Assembly (NCBI GenBank): GCA_934754515.1
Contig: CAKVIG010000003.1
Location: forward strand, 1 to 64,000
Direction of reading: 5' to 3'
Length of the DNA: 64,000 nt
Origin: an uncultured Candidatus Melainabacteria bacterium
GTDB taxonomy: Bacteria; Cyanobacteriota; Vampirovibrionia; Gastranaerophilales; Gastranaerophilaceae
Under the pieces are notes generated by a model. The model searched no databases. It saw only the letters and a program-made list of their open reading frames with translations, and was not told the origin of the DNA. Both the position numbers and the translations under genes were made by a program. Positions 26,286 to 35,347 of the stretch are shown piece after piece. Every line of letters begins with the position of its first letter. The first letter of the stretch is position 1.

Positions 26286-26303
26286 TTTTATATATTAGTT
26301 CTT

Positions 26304-26344
26304 ATTAAAGCAGGTGCGTCATTGGACACACCTGCTTTAATATA
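26304..26344. terminator. Bidirectional terminator
   Basis: TTAAAGCAGGTG and CACCTGCTTTAA enclose a 9-nt loop (CGTCATTGGACA region), with A- and T-rich flanks. It lies between convergent operons (25815 gene and pcrA). Confidence 0.85.
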
Positions 26345-26355
26345 AATGAATTTAT

Positions 26356-28941
26356 CTATAATTTCTTTAATCTCGCATACGTCGCATCCATGGCTTTTTT
26401 ACCCATTTTGCCGAAATCAATCGTGTACATTGTGCTTTCTCCGATTTGGATAACGTCTGCAATTTCACCAACGCCTAACTTTTCGTGGAAGACTCTTTCT
26501 CCAACATTAAAGAAATACTGAGTCGCTGTGTTCTTTAAAGCTTCTTCTTTTTGTTTTTCTTCTAAACGAATTGCTTCTTGTCGTCTTTCTTCTTCCAATT
26601 TACGCTTCATAACGTTATCTTCAAAGAAAGCTTTGATTTTAGCCTCTTCTTTTTCTTTATTTATAGGATTCTTTTTCAAAATCATTCTGCTTGGAGTTCT
26701 TTGTACCACATTTGTAGTCTTTTTAGCAGTTGGTGCTACAAAGTTTTTGCCAAAGCCTGATGAGTTATTATTTTTAGAAGATGGAGCAACAAAGTTTGCA
26801 CCAAAACCTGTTGACGGTTTTACAAAACCATCAGAGCTAAACGAAGTGCTTGATGATTTTTTAGCAGTGCCAAAAGAAGAACCGCTACTATTTTTATCAC
26901 TAAATTTACCTTTATTATAGCCACCTTGAACTTTTTTAACCGCGCTATTAAATGTGCTTCTATGGTCAGAAAATTCTGAGAATGCGGATTCTTCTCTGTC
27001 TAATAGAGTTGAAGGAATTTCTTCTAAAAATCTGCTTGGTGTGTAGTATTTGTATTCACCCCACATTTGACGGCGTTTTGCAGTCGTTAAATACAATTTG
27101 TTTTCGGCTCGTGTAACACCTACGTACATCAAGCGGCGTTCTTCTTCCAATTCAGACAAACTGTTAGAGCATCTCGCAGAAGGGAAAATACCTTCGTCAC
27201 AGCCAGCAAGGAATACAATAGGGAATTCCAAACCTTTTGATGCGTGAAGTGTCATAAGTGTAACATTGTTTGCGATTTCTTCCATTCCGTCAATATCGGA
27301 AACCAAAGACACTTGTGAAAGGAATTCGCCTAATTCATTACCGACTTCTTCCGGCTCAAATTCGTTTGCTACGTTTACCAATTCTTGCAAGTTTTCAATT
27401 CTTATTTGGTCTTCATCTGCACCTGTTGCTTGAAGCTCTCTTAAGTAACCGCTTTTTTCTAAAATCAAACTCAAAAATTCAGGTAAACTGTATCTTGACT
27501 GCGCTTCTTTCAGTTTTTCTACAAGAGTTGCAAAATCTTTTAACTTGGTAGCAGTTCCTGATTTAATTGTAGAAATATTATCAACATCCATAATCGCTGA
27601 ATACAAGCTTATATCGTTTTCATCCGCATAATCTTGTAAATGTTTAAGTGTTGTTTCGCCTATTGCACGCTTCGGCACATTGATTATTCTTCTTAAAGAC
27701 TGCGAATCATCAGGGTTGTAGATTAATTTTAAGTAAGCAATCGCATCCTTAATTTCCTTACGGTCATAGAACTTAAGACCACCATAAATCCTGTAAGGAA
27801 TGCCTGCAGCTATCAAAGCTTCTTCTAAAGCACGTGACTGAGCGTTCGTTCTGTATAAAATCGAAAATTGATTATAATTATCTGAAGTGTCGCGAATAGA
27901 CTTAACAATATAATTTGCTTCATCCGCTTCATCTTGCGCTTCATAAAGTGAAATTTTTTCACCGTCGCCTTTTTGCGAATAAAGAACTTTATCTACACGT
28001 TCTTCATTATTTTCAATAATGGCATTCGCTGCATTCAAAATATTTGCAGTAGAACGGTAATTTTGTTCCAATTTTACCAATTTTGCTTTAGGAAAATCGT
28101 TCTGAAAATTCATAATAATTCTAAAATCAGCACCACGCCAGCTATAAATTGATTGATCAACATCACCTACTACGCAAAGTGAACGAGACTCAGGAATATC
28201 GGCTTGTAAGTTTGTATAAAGTGCTTTTACAAGTTGATATTGCGCTTGGTTCGTATCTTGATATTCATCGACCATGATATGTTGGAACTTATCATAATAT
28301 TTTTTTCTGACTTCAGGATTTTGTTCAAGAAGTTTTACGCAAAGCATTAACATATCGTCAAAGTCAATTGCATTATTGTTATTTAGTGCATTTTCATAGA
28401 ATTCGAAAACCTGAGCTATTTTTTGTGATTTAAAATCGCGCGCAAAAGTTGCAAACGTATAAGCATCTTGCATTTTGTTCTTCGCGTTAGAAATAACAGC
28501 CTTTATTAGTTTTGGTTGATAGATTTTATCATCCAAGTTCAATTTCTTGATTGCTTGCTTAATAACTGCTACAGAATCTGTTTCATCATAAATAGTAAAA
28601 TTCTTATCAAGCTTCTTACCTGATTGGAATGAATAGTTTTCAATATCTTGTCTTAAAATACGTCCGCAAATACTGTGGAATGTACCAACCCACATATATT
28701 TAACAATATTTTCGCCCAACATTTTAGAAAGACGCTCTTTCATCTCTTTTGCAGCTTTGTTTGTAAATGTTACTGCAAGGATTTTACCTGCAATTGCACC
28801 ATTTTGAATCATATAAGCAATTCTTGAAGTTAAAACTTTTGTTTTACCACTACCAGCACCTGCTAATATTAGCAACGCTCCCTGTGTCGTTTTTGCTGCT
28901 TCTAACTGCTCTTTATTAAGCCCTTCTAAAATATTTTCCAT
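26356..28941 (-). CDS. pcrA: ATP-dependent DNA helicase PcrA/UvrD
   Basis: An 861-residue superfamily-1A 3'-5' helicase for repair and replication-fork clearance. Walker A is LAGAGSGKT (GAGSGKT at 28-34). Motif Ia TFTNKAAKEM, motif II VDEYQDTNQ, motif III GDVDQSIYSWRGA, motif IV LEQNYRS, motif V TLHASKGLEF and motif VI EEERRLMYVGVTRA are all present. The C-terminal tail after about 660 is Ser/Lys/Asn-rich, with FGxNFVAP repeated, and ends in the Tudor-like VGERVFHEKLGVGEI segment. It is flanked by convergent genes on one side and divergent ones on the other. Confidence 0.96.
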   Translation of the reverse strand: MENILEGLNKEQLEAAKTTQGALLILAGAGSGKTKVLTSRIAYMIQNGAIAGKILAVTFTNKAAKEMKERLSKMLGENIVKYMWVGTFHSICGRILRQDIENYSFQSGKKLDKNFTIYDETDSVAVIKQAIKKLNLDDKIYQPKLIKAVISNAKNKMQDAYTFATFARDFKSQKIAQVFEFYENALNNNNAIDFDDMLMLCVKLLEQNPEVRKKYYDKFQHIMVDEYQDTNQAQYQLVKALYTNLQADIPESRSLCVVGDVDQSIYSWRGADFRIIMNFQNDFPKAKLVKLEQNYRSTANILNAANAIIENNEERVDKVLYSQKGDGEKISLYEAQDEADEANYIVKSIRDTSDNYNQFSILYRTNAQSRALEEALIAAGIPYRIYGGLKFYDRKEIKDAIAYLKLIYNPDDSQSLRRIINVPKRAIGETTLKHLQDYADENDISLYSAIMDVDNISTIKSGTATKLKDFATLVEKLKEAQSRYSLPEFLSLILEKSGYLRELQATGADEDQIRIENLQELVNVANEFEPEEVGNELGEFLSQVSLVSDIDGMEEIANNVTLMTLHASKGLEFPIVFLAGCDEGIFPSARCSNSLSELEEERRLMYVGVTRAENKLYLTTAKRRQMWGEYKYYTPSRFLEEIPSTLLDREESAFSEFSDHRSTFNSAVKKVQGGYNKGKFSDKNSSGSSFGTAKKSSSTSFSSDGFVKPSTGFGANFVAPSSKNNNSSGFGKNFVAPTAKKTTNVVQRTPSRMILKKNPINKEKEEAKIKAFFEDNVMKRKLEEERRQEAIRLEEKQKEEALKNTATQYFFNVGERVFHEKLGVGEIADVIQIGESTMYTIDFGKMGKKAMDATYARLKKL

Positions 28942-29028
28942 TCCCCTATTCCCAAATTGCCTGTTTTGTGATATTATTTATAAGCATACATAAAAAATAA
29001 TTATTTTTCAATTTGAAAAGGTGGTACA

Positions 29029-29604
29029 ATGAGCGAAATTTTTAATTCTATTGACGACGAACAAAAACAGCCATCCATTATGGTTCCAATGGGCGATTTA
29101 GACACAGCTGAGCAGGCTCCTGACACGGTAGATGAGCTTGCGATGGAATTGGCTACAATTAAGCAACCCGCCAAGAGAATTGCGATTATCGGTTCAAGAA
29201 ACCTTGCTATTACACACCAACAAATGATTGAAACTTTGGCAACAGCTTTAGTTCGCCAAGGCAATACAATTATCACATCAGGCGGTTCATGCGGTACAAA
29301 CGCAGCTGCAATCAGAGGCGCAATGAAATCTAATCCTGATAAGTTAAAAGTTATTTTACCTCAAACTATTGGTCAACAACCTTCTGACGTTCAAGACCAA
29401 TTAATCGGAGTTCCAAATATTGTTGAACATTCAGACAGAGCAATGATGACTTTGGCTGACGCTTCAAGAGTTTGCAACAGAGAAATTATTGATGATTGCA
29501 ATCAGTTAATTTGTTTCTTGTCACATACAAGTAAAACTCTTCACAAGGCGATTGATTACGCTGAAGAAAACCACAAAGTAGTAACAGTATTCTATTTGGA
29601 TTAG
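29029..29604 (+). CDS. DprA/SLOG-like Rossmann-fold protein (cyanobacterial short type)
   Basis: A 191-residue protein whose core, RIAIIGSRNLAITHQQMIE.. and NTIITSGGSCGTNAAAIRGA, is the nucleotide/ssDNA-binding Rossmann pattern of DprA and LOG-like proteins. Short proteins of this kind are annotated in cyanobacteria as 'DNA recombination-mediator protein A'. It lacks the SAM and winged-helix domains of full DprA. Competence function is therefore uncertain and nucleotide or ligand binding is equally possible. RBS: AAAAGGTGGTACA. It lies divergent from pcrA and directly before the HEAT-like gene. Confidence 0.78.
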   Translation: MSEIFNSIDDEQKQPSIMVPMGDLDTAEQAPDTVDELAMELATIKQPAKRIAIIGSRNLAITHQQMIETLATALVRQGNTIITSGGSCGTNAAAIRGAMKSNPDKLKVILPQTIGQQPSDVQDQLIGVPNIVEHSDRAMMTLADASRVCNREIIDDCNQLICFLSHTSKTLHKAIDYAEENHKVVTVFYLD

Positions 29605-29610
29605 TGAATT

Positions 29611-30786
29611 ATGGATTTGATTAAGAAACTCACAGGTAAAAATCCTGCTGAGTATGAAGCTGTCGCAAAATCTCTTGTTGACAATTCTGACGTAGCACTT
29701 TTTGCAAAATTAGTTAAACAAGACGATTTTTTGTTCGATTTTGTAAAAAATAATGTTGCAAAGCGAATTCAGTTGGCTTGCACAAAAGACAACTATTTGA
29801 ATTTGTTGAACTTTTTTGAATATTATTCATCATCTTATGATTCAGTTTTTGCAGAAGTTTTGTACAAGTTTGGCGGCATTGAACTTTTGCCTGTTTTAAA
29901 AGAAATTTATATAAATGGTGACGATAATAAAAAAGCTTATGCCGCAAAATTCTTTTCACTAGTTCCAAATGAGTATTTAGAAGAATTATTGCCGCTTTTA
30001 AGAACTTCCGCAAAATCTTCATTTGAACCATTAAGTATTAATTCTATTGAAGTATTGGCAAAAATGAATGATGAAGTTTCTAAAAATGAAGCTTTAGAAC
30101 AATTGAATTCAGATGATGAATTCGAAAAATATAATGCAATCAAATTTTTGGTTTCTTATCAGGCAAAAGACGCATTGAAGCCTATTTTAGACGTTATGAA
30201 AAAATCTACGCTTTCAGAAAATATAGCATCTGAAATTCCATATTTGATTTCGTTAGAAGAACTTTTGAAAGACAATCTTGATGATGGCGTTTTGGTTTTG
30301 AGTCATATCGTAAATGCCATTCCTGAAATTATTCCGCCATCAGCAGTTTTGGATTATAATTTATATAATATTTTTGAAAACTTGTATCACGAAAATTTGA
30401 CAAGCACATCTGCAATTTTGCTAAGACTTGCAAAAGATAAGTTTGCCGAATTACTTTCTAATGAGGAATATCTGTTTGATTGCGATAAAAATACAAAAGA
30501 TGAAGTTCAAGCAATAGGAAAGCTTCTTAGTATAATTAACGAACAAAAACTAAACAGCCTACTGTATGAAGAACTTTACGATGAAAGCGATTTTGTATTC
30601 TTTGCAGTAGATTTTGTTGATGATGTGGAAGAACTTGAAACACTTTTAGATAGCAAAAATCAAACATTGCTTTTAAAAGTGCTGACTTTGTTAAAAGAAA
30701 AACAAGCATTAAAAGACGAACATAAAAATTTGGCATTAAATAATATTACTTGTGAAGACATTAAACAAATTATTGAAGTATTATAA
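29611..30786 (+). CDS. HEAT/armadillo-like repeat protein
   Basis: A 391-residue soluble all-helical protein. Repeated helical pairs are visible (for example EVLYKFGGIELLPVLKEIY, EYLEELLPLLRTSAKS and DALKPILDVMKKST), spaced about 30-35 residues, as in HEAT or ARM solenoids. No catalytic motif, signal or membrane segment is seen. It is 6 nt after the DprA-like gene and has no clear ribosome binding site, suggesting coupled translation. Solenoids of this type usually act as protein-binding scaffolds; the partner is unknown. Confidence 0.75.
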   Translation: MDLIKKLTGKNPAEYEAVAKSLVDNSDVALFAKLVKQDDFLFDFVKNNVAKRIQLACTKDNYLNLLNFFEYYSSSYDSVFAEVLYKFGGIELLPVLKEIYINGDDNKKAYAAKFFSLVPNEYLEELLPLLRTSAKSSFEPLSINSIEVLAKMNDEVSKNEALEQLNSDDEFEKYNAIKFLVSYQAKDALKPILDVMKKSTLSENIASEIPYLISLEELLKDNLDDGVLVLSHIVNAIPEIIPPSAVLDYNLYNIFENLYHENLTSTSAILLRLAKDKFAELLSNEEYLFDCDKNTKDEVQAIGKLLSIINEQKLNSLLYEELYDESDFVFFAVDFVDDVEELETLLDSKNQTLLLKVLTLLKEKQALKDEHKNLALNNITCEDIKQIIEVL

Positions 30787-30902
30787 TAATTAGAAATATT
30801 CCCCGCTCGTAATTGTAACAATATGTTACGATTTTTCTCATAACTCTAAAGTTTTTGTAAAATTTACCGATATATAAATTGTAGGACATACAAGGATGAG
30901 CT

Positions 30903-32426
30903 ATGAGAAAATTAAAAGGTATTACAATTAACGGTGAGTGGTTAGGCGATAATGTCTTAATTAACGCTAACTTTAGAGCAATCTGTAACCTTGCTCCATT
31001 TGTTATGCAAGAGTTTGCCAAACTTGTGAATTCAATTGACAAGTTGGATAGTGCCGTTGCAATTAACAGTTTTTATTTTCCTGACAACAACACTATTGAT
31101 ATAGAGTTTTCTAACAACAGTTTTTCCGGTTTAGCAAATCTTTGTTTTCATCTGCAACACGGTTTACCTGAGCTTGTAAACAGAAGTTTGACTATTTACA
31201 CGGATAATCCGGAAAAAGAAGCAGAAGCTTCTGAAGAAAATTTAGATAAAATCCCTGAAAACCAAGAAGTTGAAATGGCTAATGAATACGTTGAAGATAT
31301 TGAAAAAGAAGATGATGTTTACGAAATACCTTCAGAAGAAACAAACGAATATTCTAATAAAGTTTTGACTGAATTAGAAGAAACAGAAGAAGCTACAGAA
31401 ACTACTGAATTTACTGACGCTACTGAAACAGAAACAGCTGTGTCAGAAGAAAATGAAAAAATTTCAGATAAAGATACACCTGTTAATACGCAAGACGCAA
31501 TTTCAATGATGGTTGAAGATTTAGCCGCAAAATCACCAGCTCTTGCTCCGATACAGATACAGGTTATTCAAACAGCTCCTTTAGACACTCCTAAAGCTGA
31601 GGAAATTAAGCAAGATTTAGTTACACAAGAAGAAGTGATGAATGAAACAGAAACAGAAGCAGAAACAGAAGATAAATTAACAACTGCAACTGTAACAACA
31701 GCAGAAGCAGCAGAAGAAGAAGAAGAAGAAGAAGAAGATGAAGAAGAAGTTTCTGAATCGATTGCAAATATTGAAATAAAAAACGAAGAAGCAGAGCTTC
31801 AAAATTCAGAGAACATAGATAATTTTATAAATAAAAAAACAGAGGATAATTCAATAGAATACACAAATGATGAAATATCAAGTGAGTTTGAACTCAATTC
31901 TAAACCTGAAAACTGCACTGATAATACAACAATTGAAGATAACAATGAAATCTTAGAAAAAGATAACAATGAAAATATTTCTCTTGACGCTCAACTTGAA
32001 ACAGAACTTGAAGTTGCACAAGATGAAAATATAATTGAAAACGGAATAGAAACTAAAGAACCTGAAATAAGTGAAGAACAAAAAGAAGAAATTCAAGATT
32101 GTTTATCTGATTTTTATGATTCTACTCCTACGCCGACGATTGAGCAAATAGAATTAAAAAGTGCTGATAATCTTGCAATGCAAGCAATGTTAAATGAAAT
32201 GTTTGTTTTGCGTGATGAATTAAATAAACTGAAAAACGAAAAAGTAACTTATGAAGATATATTCGGCAAAAAAGAAAAAATAAAAAACAATATTGAAGAC
32301 GAAGATGCTGATTTCAGAATCATGGGTAGTGAAGAACGTGTTAATGCAAGCATTTTAGATGAAGAACTATTCGTAGCCGGTGACAAGCTATACAAATGGG
32401 GCGACACACTTTATCTTGATGAATAA
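30903..32426 (+). CDS. Highly acidic low-complexity protein
   Basis: A 507-residue protein. Residues 1-100 form a globular domain (ITINGEWLGDNVLINANFRAI..LPELVNRSLTIYT). Residues 100-430 are extremely Glu/Thr-rich, with an (E)8-D-E run near residue 275. A short C-terminal domain has a helix (DNLAMQAMLNEMFVLRDELNKLKNEK) and ends with DEELFVAGDKLYKWGDTLYLDE. No membrane segment is seen. The acidic region is probably disordered; a linker or spacer role is a guess. RBS is AAGGATGAGCT. The 3' end overlaps the convergent TPR gene by 16 nt. Confidence 0.75.
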   Translation: MRKLKGITINGEWLGDNVLINANFRAICNLAPFVMQEFAKLVNSIDKLDSAVAINSFYFPDNNTIDIEFSNNSFSGLANLCFHLQHGLPELVNRSLTIYTDNPEKEAEASEENLDKIPENQEVEMANEYVEDIEKEDDVYEIPSEETNEYSNKVLTELEETEEATETTEFTDATETETAVSEENEKISDKDTPVNTQDAISMMVEDLAAKSPALAPIQIQVIQTAPLDTPKAEEIKQDLVTQEEVMNETETEAETEDKLTTATVTTAEAAEEEEEEEEDEEEVSESIANIEIKNEEAELQNSENIDNFINKKTEDNSIEYTNDEISSEFELNSKPENCTDNTTIEDNNEILEKDNNENISLDAQLETELEVAQDENIIENGIETKEPEISEEQKEEIQDCLSDFYDSTPTPTIEQIELKSADNLAMQAMLNEMFVLRDELNKLKNEKVTYEDIFGKKEKIKNNIEDEDADFRIMGSEERVNASILDEELFVAGDKLYKWGDTLYLDE

Positions 32427-33736
32427 AGCGTACTAACAGGAACTGTTCCTACTAGAGTTTTATACTTTTCATCTTTGTATAAATAAATATCTATAACGTA
32501 TTCGTTTAGCTCTTTTTTGGTAAAAATCTTTTTACCCAGTTTTATTTGTTCCGCGTTAGTTTCTGCACCAGCTCTTAAAGGTCGCTCCTTGTTTGCGAAG
32601 TTTTTAACTGCAATATCACGAACCTTGTCTTTTTTTCTCAAAACAAAATCCGCCGATAAATTTTTAATATTAGAAGAAGAATTATTTCTGATTCTATATT
32701 TTGCTTTCAGTCGATATCTGAATAAGAGTTTTCTTACTCTAAATGAGTCTAAAATAACGTCAACATCATTTTTATAAACAACTTTTCTTTCAACAAACAA
32801 ATCTACAGAGTGAATTTTATATCTGTAATATTTTGCTTTAGTATTATCTCCTTGGAGTTCAGCGATTGTAGAAGCTTTCATCAAAGCCTTTGTATAAACA
32901 CCGTAATCAATATTCTGCGGTTGCTCTTCAAGCAGTTTTTCAAAATAATCAACAGATTTAATCGGATCTAAATCAGAATAAACGATTGCCAATTTGTATC
33001 TGATTTCAAAATTCTTCGGTGCATATTTTTCTGCTTTCTTCAAAAATCTTACTGCATCAGAATTTTGTCCGCTTTTTACCATAACATTAGCGGTTTCTAC
33101 ATAAGCGTTTACAATTCTTGTTTTAATAGATTCATCAACAACTTTATCTTTCTTGGCGAATTTATCATAATAATATTTTGCTTGTTCATAACTCTTTGCT
33201 GAACTTAAAAATTTGCCTTGAGAATAGTATTTATCGCCCATTTCTATATAGGCTCTTGATTTGAATTTTATTAAACTTTTGTTTTGAATATCTCTCACGG
33301 AGTTAATAATGTCTTTTGCTTCGCCTAATTTATTTTGAGCTATTAAAGCGGATGCAAGTTTGTAATAAGCATGATAATTACCGCTTGGAGCTTTTTCTAC
33401 CGCAAATTCATAAGCGATTTGAGCATTATAAAAATCGTGCGCAGTTTCATATAACTTTCCTACATGCATACAAACAGCGTATTTTTTGCTTCTTAAATCT
33501 CGCGTTAAATCCGATTGTGTAACAACTTGTCTTGCAATAGTTTCATCAATGGATTGTCTTTCATCAGCATCTATATATAGATTCTTTATCATTTCACTTC
33601 TGGCATGGAAAGAAAGCAAAATTGTTACAAAAAGAGCGAACGCAAATGATACTGCAATCGTTCTCAAATACTCAACAAGTATTTGTTGTTTTGATTTTTT
33701 GAATTTATTTTTTTTCTTTCCGCTTCTTCTAATCAT
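32411..33736 (-). CDS. Membrane-anchored TPR protein
   Basis: A 441-residue protein: basic N-terminus (RRSGKKKNKFKKSKQQ), one membrane helix (about 27-46, TIAVSFAFALFVTILLSF), then at least five TPR-like helical pairs (NAQIAYEFAVEKAPSG.., SAKSYEQAKYYYDK, DAVRFLKKAEKYAPKN). A C-terminal beta-rich domain follows (RYRLKAKYRIRNNSSSNIKNL..). The TPR part is probably extracytoplasmic. It overlaps the mgtC stop by 8 nt, so it is the last gene of the large minus-strand operon. The role is unknown. Confidence 0.8.
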   Translation of the reverse strand: MIRRSGKKKNKFKKSKQQILVEYLRTIAVSFAFALFVTILLSFHARSEMIKNLYIDADERQSIDETIARQVVTQSDLTRDLRSKKYAVCMHVGKLYETAHDFYNAQIAYEFAVEKAPSGNYHAYYKLASALIAQNKLGEAKDIINSVRDIQNKSLIKFKSRAYIEMGDKYYSQGKFLSSAKSYEQAKYYYDKFAKKDKVVDESIKTRIVNAYVETANVMVKSGQNSDAVRFLKKAEKYAPKNFEIRYKLAIVYSDLDPIKSVDYFEKLLEEQPQNIDYGVYTKALMKASTIAELQGDNTKAKYYRYKIHSVDLFVERKVVYKNDVDVILDSFRVRKLLFRYRLKAKYRIRNNSSSNIKNLSADFVLRKKDKVRDIAVKNFANKERPLRAGAETNAEQIKLGKKIFTKKELNEYVIDIYLYKDEKYKTLVGTVPVSTLYSSR

Positions 33737-34448
33737 TCAATTCCTGCAATGTTATAGAATCTAAATCCGCTAAAATATTTAATTTGTCGTAAAGCTCTTT
33801 CATTACTTTTTTATGGCTTATTTCAAATGTTGAAGAAATTTTTGATTTAGTCGGATTTTCTGCCAACTTTTTAGAAGTAAAATCAAACATACCTTCAACT
33901 TTTGATGACAGATAATCATGAATTTTCTTAACATCTTCTCCCGTGCAATAAATAATCAGTCTGCAACGTTTTGATTGTTTTGAGCTTGATGGTAAAAATT
34001 GTTTTTCGAAAATTCTGATAAGAGTCAGAACTGCAACACTTAAAACAGTTGCAAAGATTGCAATACCATACATGCCGGCACCGCAAGCCATACCGATACT
34101 TGCTGCAATCCACAAAGTAGCCGCAGTAGTTAAACCAAATACCATCGGTCCGTTTCTAAGTACCGTGCCGGCACCGATAAAACCAATCCCCGTTACAATT
34201 TGCGCCGCTACACGAGATGTATCTCTAATACCTGTTGCTTGAGTTAAATTTACATTGTCACCGCTTGCAAATGTAGGGAAGCCATATATTGAAATTATTG
34301 TAAAAATACAAGCACCCAAAGTAACCAAAATATGAGTTCTTAAGCCTGCATATTTATTCGTAAGTTCACGCTCTAAGCCTAGTGCAAAACCTAAAGCGAG
34401 AGCAATCAATAATCTTATAACAAATTCAAAATTAAATAACGATTCCAT
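33729..34448 (-). CDS. mgtC: MgtC/SapB family membrane protein
   Basis: A 239-residue protein. The N-terminal four to five membrane segments carry the family signature: RLLIALALGFALGLERE, GLRTHILVTLGAC, then RVAAQIVTGIGFIGAGTVLRNG. A cytoplasmic ACT-like domain follows (about 155-239, RCRLIIYCTGEDVKKIHDYL). MgtC proteins modulate Mg2+/phosphate homeostasis and ATP synthase in pathogens; other family members are less clear. The start at 34448 has GGAGAGG just upstream. It is co-transcribed with cca upstream and the TPR gene downstream. Confidence 0.92.
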   Translation of the reverse strand: MESLFNFEFVIRLLIALALGFALGLERELTNKYAGLRTHILVTLGACIFTIISIYGFPTFASGDNVNLTQATGIRDTSRVAAQIVTGIGFIGAGTVLRNGPMVFGLTTAATLWIAASIGMACGAGMYGIAIFATVLSVAVLTLIRIFEKQFLPSSSKQSKRCRLIIYCTGEDVKKIHDYLSSKVEGMFDFTSKKLAENPTKSKISSTFEISHKKVMKELYDKLNILADLDSITLQELND

Positions 34449-34478
34449 CTATCCTCTCCCTATGACATATATGATACA

Positions 34479-35345
34479 CTAGATGGCTGAAAAATACAAT
34501 TTGTTAAGCAATATACTTTCAAGAGGCGTGTTATTTGTAGGTTTTTCTTTGCGTAAACGTTCTGCCCACTCTATTATTCGTTTTTCTTGGCGCGTAAGTT
34601 CAAATTTAGACAAGTCAAACAACCCTAAATAAACCATCCAAATATGTTTACAAGGATTTTCGTTAACTAAATCTTCGATTGAAATCCTTATATCAGGAAT
34701 TTGCTGATTTTCACCCAAAAGTTTATAAATACCTTGTTCCAAAAATAAATCAAACGCCTTTTGTTTATTCAGACTAAAAGTTTCTACAAGCTCTTTTTTC
34801 AACCTATGATAACTGACATCATAGTTTATATTACTCAAATATTCTTCTTGCAGCTTTTGAGTTAAATCATCCAACTTAAAACCAAACCTGACACTGAATT
34901 TTAGTCCTCGAATAATTCTTGAAGGATCGTCAATAAAACTGTCTTTATGTAAAATTCTAAGCAATTCCTTTTCTATATCACCTTGCCCGTCAAAGAAATC
35001 AATAATTTTATCAGTATCATTTGTGCAACGAGCAAGCGTGTTTACGGTAAAATCACGTCTTTTTAAATCATCCTCTAACAGACACCCTATATTGTAGACT
35101 TCAGGCAAATGTCCTTTTCTCGGATAACGTTCTTCTCTGGTTGAAGCGATATCAACTTCACCCACACCTTCAACGAGAGCTTTTACTGTCCCAAAAGAGG
35201 GATTTTCTTTAATCACTTGAAAATTATTTTTTGCAAACTCAATAGCGTTACCTTGATAACAATAATCTATATCAAAGTTCTTGATGCCTAAGATTTCATC
35301 CCTAATATATCCTCCGACACAGTATAAATTCTTATCTTTAAGCAT
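34479..35345 (-). CDS. cca: tRNA nucleotidyltransferase / poly(A) polymerase family, short form
   Basis: A 288-residue class II nucleotidyltransferase. The head domain has CVGGYIRDEILGI..DIDYC, where DxD binds catalytic metals, then STREERYPRKG. The RRDFTVN and DDPSRIIRGLKF motifs define the neck and nucleotide-selection region. It is shorter than the usual 400 or so residues, lacking most of the body and tail. It could be a CC- or A-adding enzyme or a minimal CCA enzyme. tRNA-Asp here encodes CCA and tRNA-Cys does not, so an enzyme is needed. It starts 2 nt after the DUF475 gene. Confidence 0.88.
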   Translation of the reverse strand: MLKDKNLYCVGGYIRDEILGIKNFDIDYCYQGNAIEFAKNNFQVIKENPSFGTVKALVEGVGEVDIASTREERYPRKGHLPEVYNIGCLLEDDLKRRDFTVNTLARCTNDTDKIIDFFDGQGDIEKELLRILHKDSFIDDPSRIIRGLKFSVRFGFKLDDLTQKLQEEYLSNINYDVSYHRLKKELVETFSLNKQKAFDLFLEQGIYKLLGENQQIPDIRISIEDLVNENPCKHIWMVYLGLFDLSKFELTRQEKRIIEWAERLRKEKPTNNTPLESILLNKLYFSAI

Positions 35346-35347
35346 TT

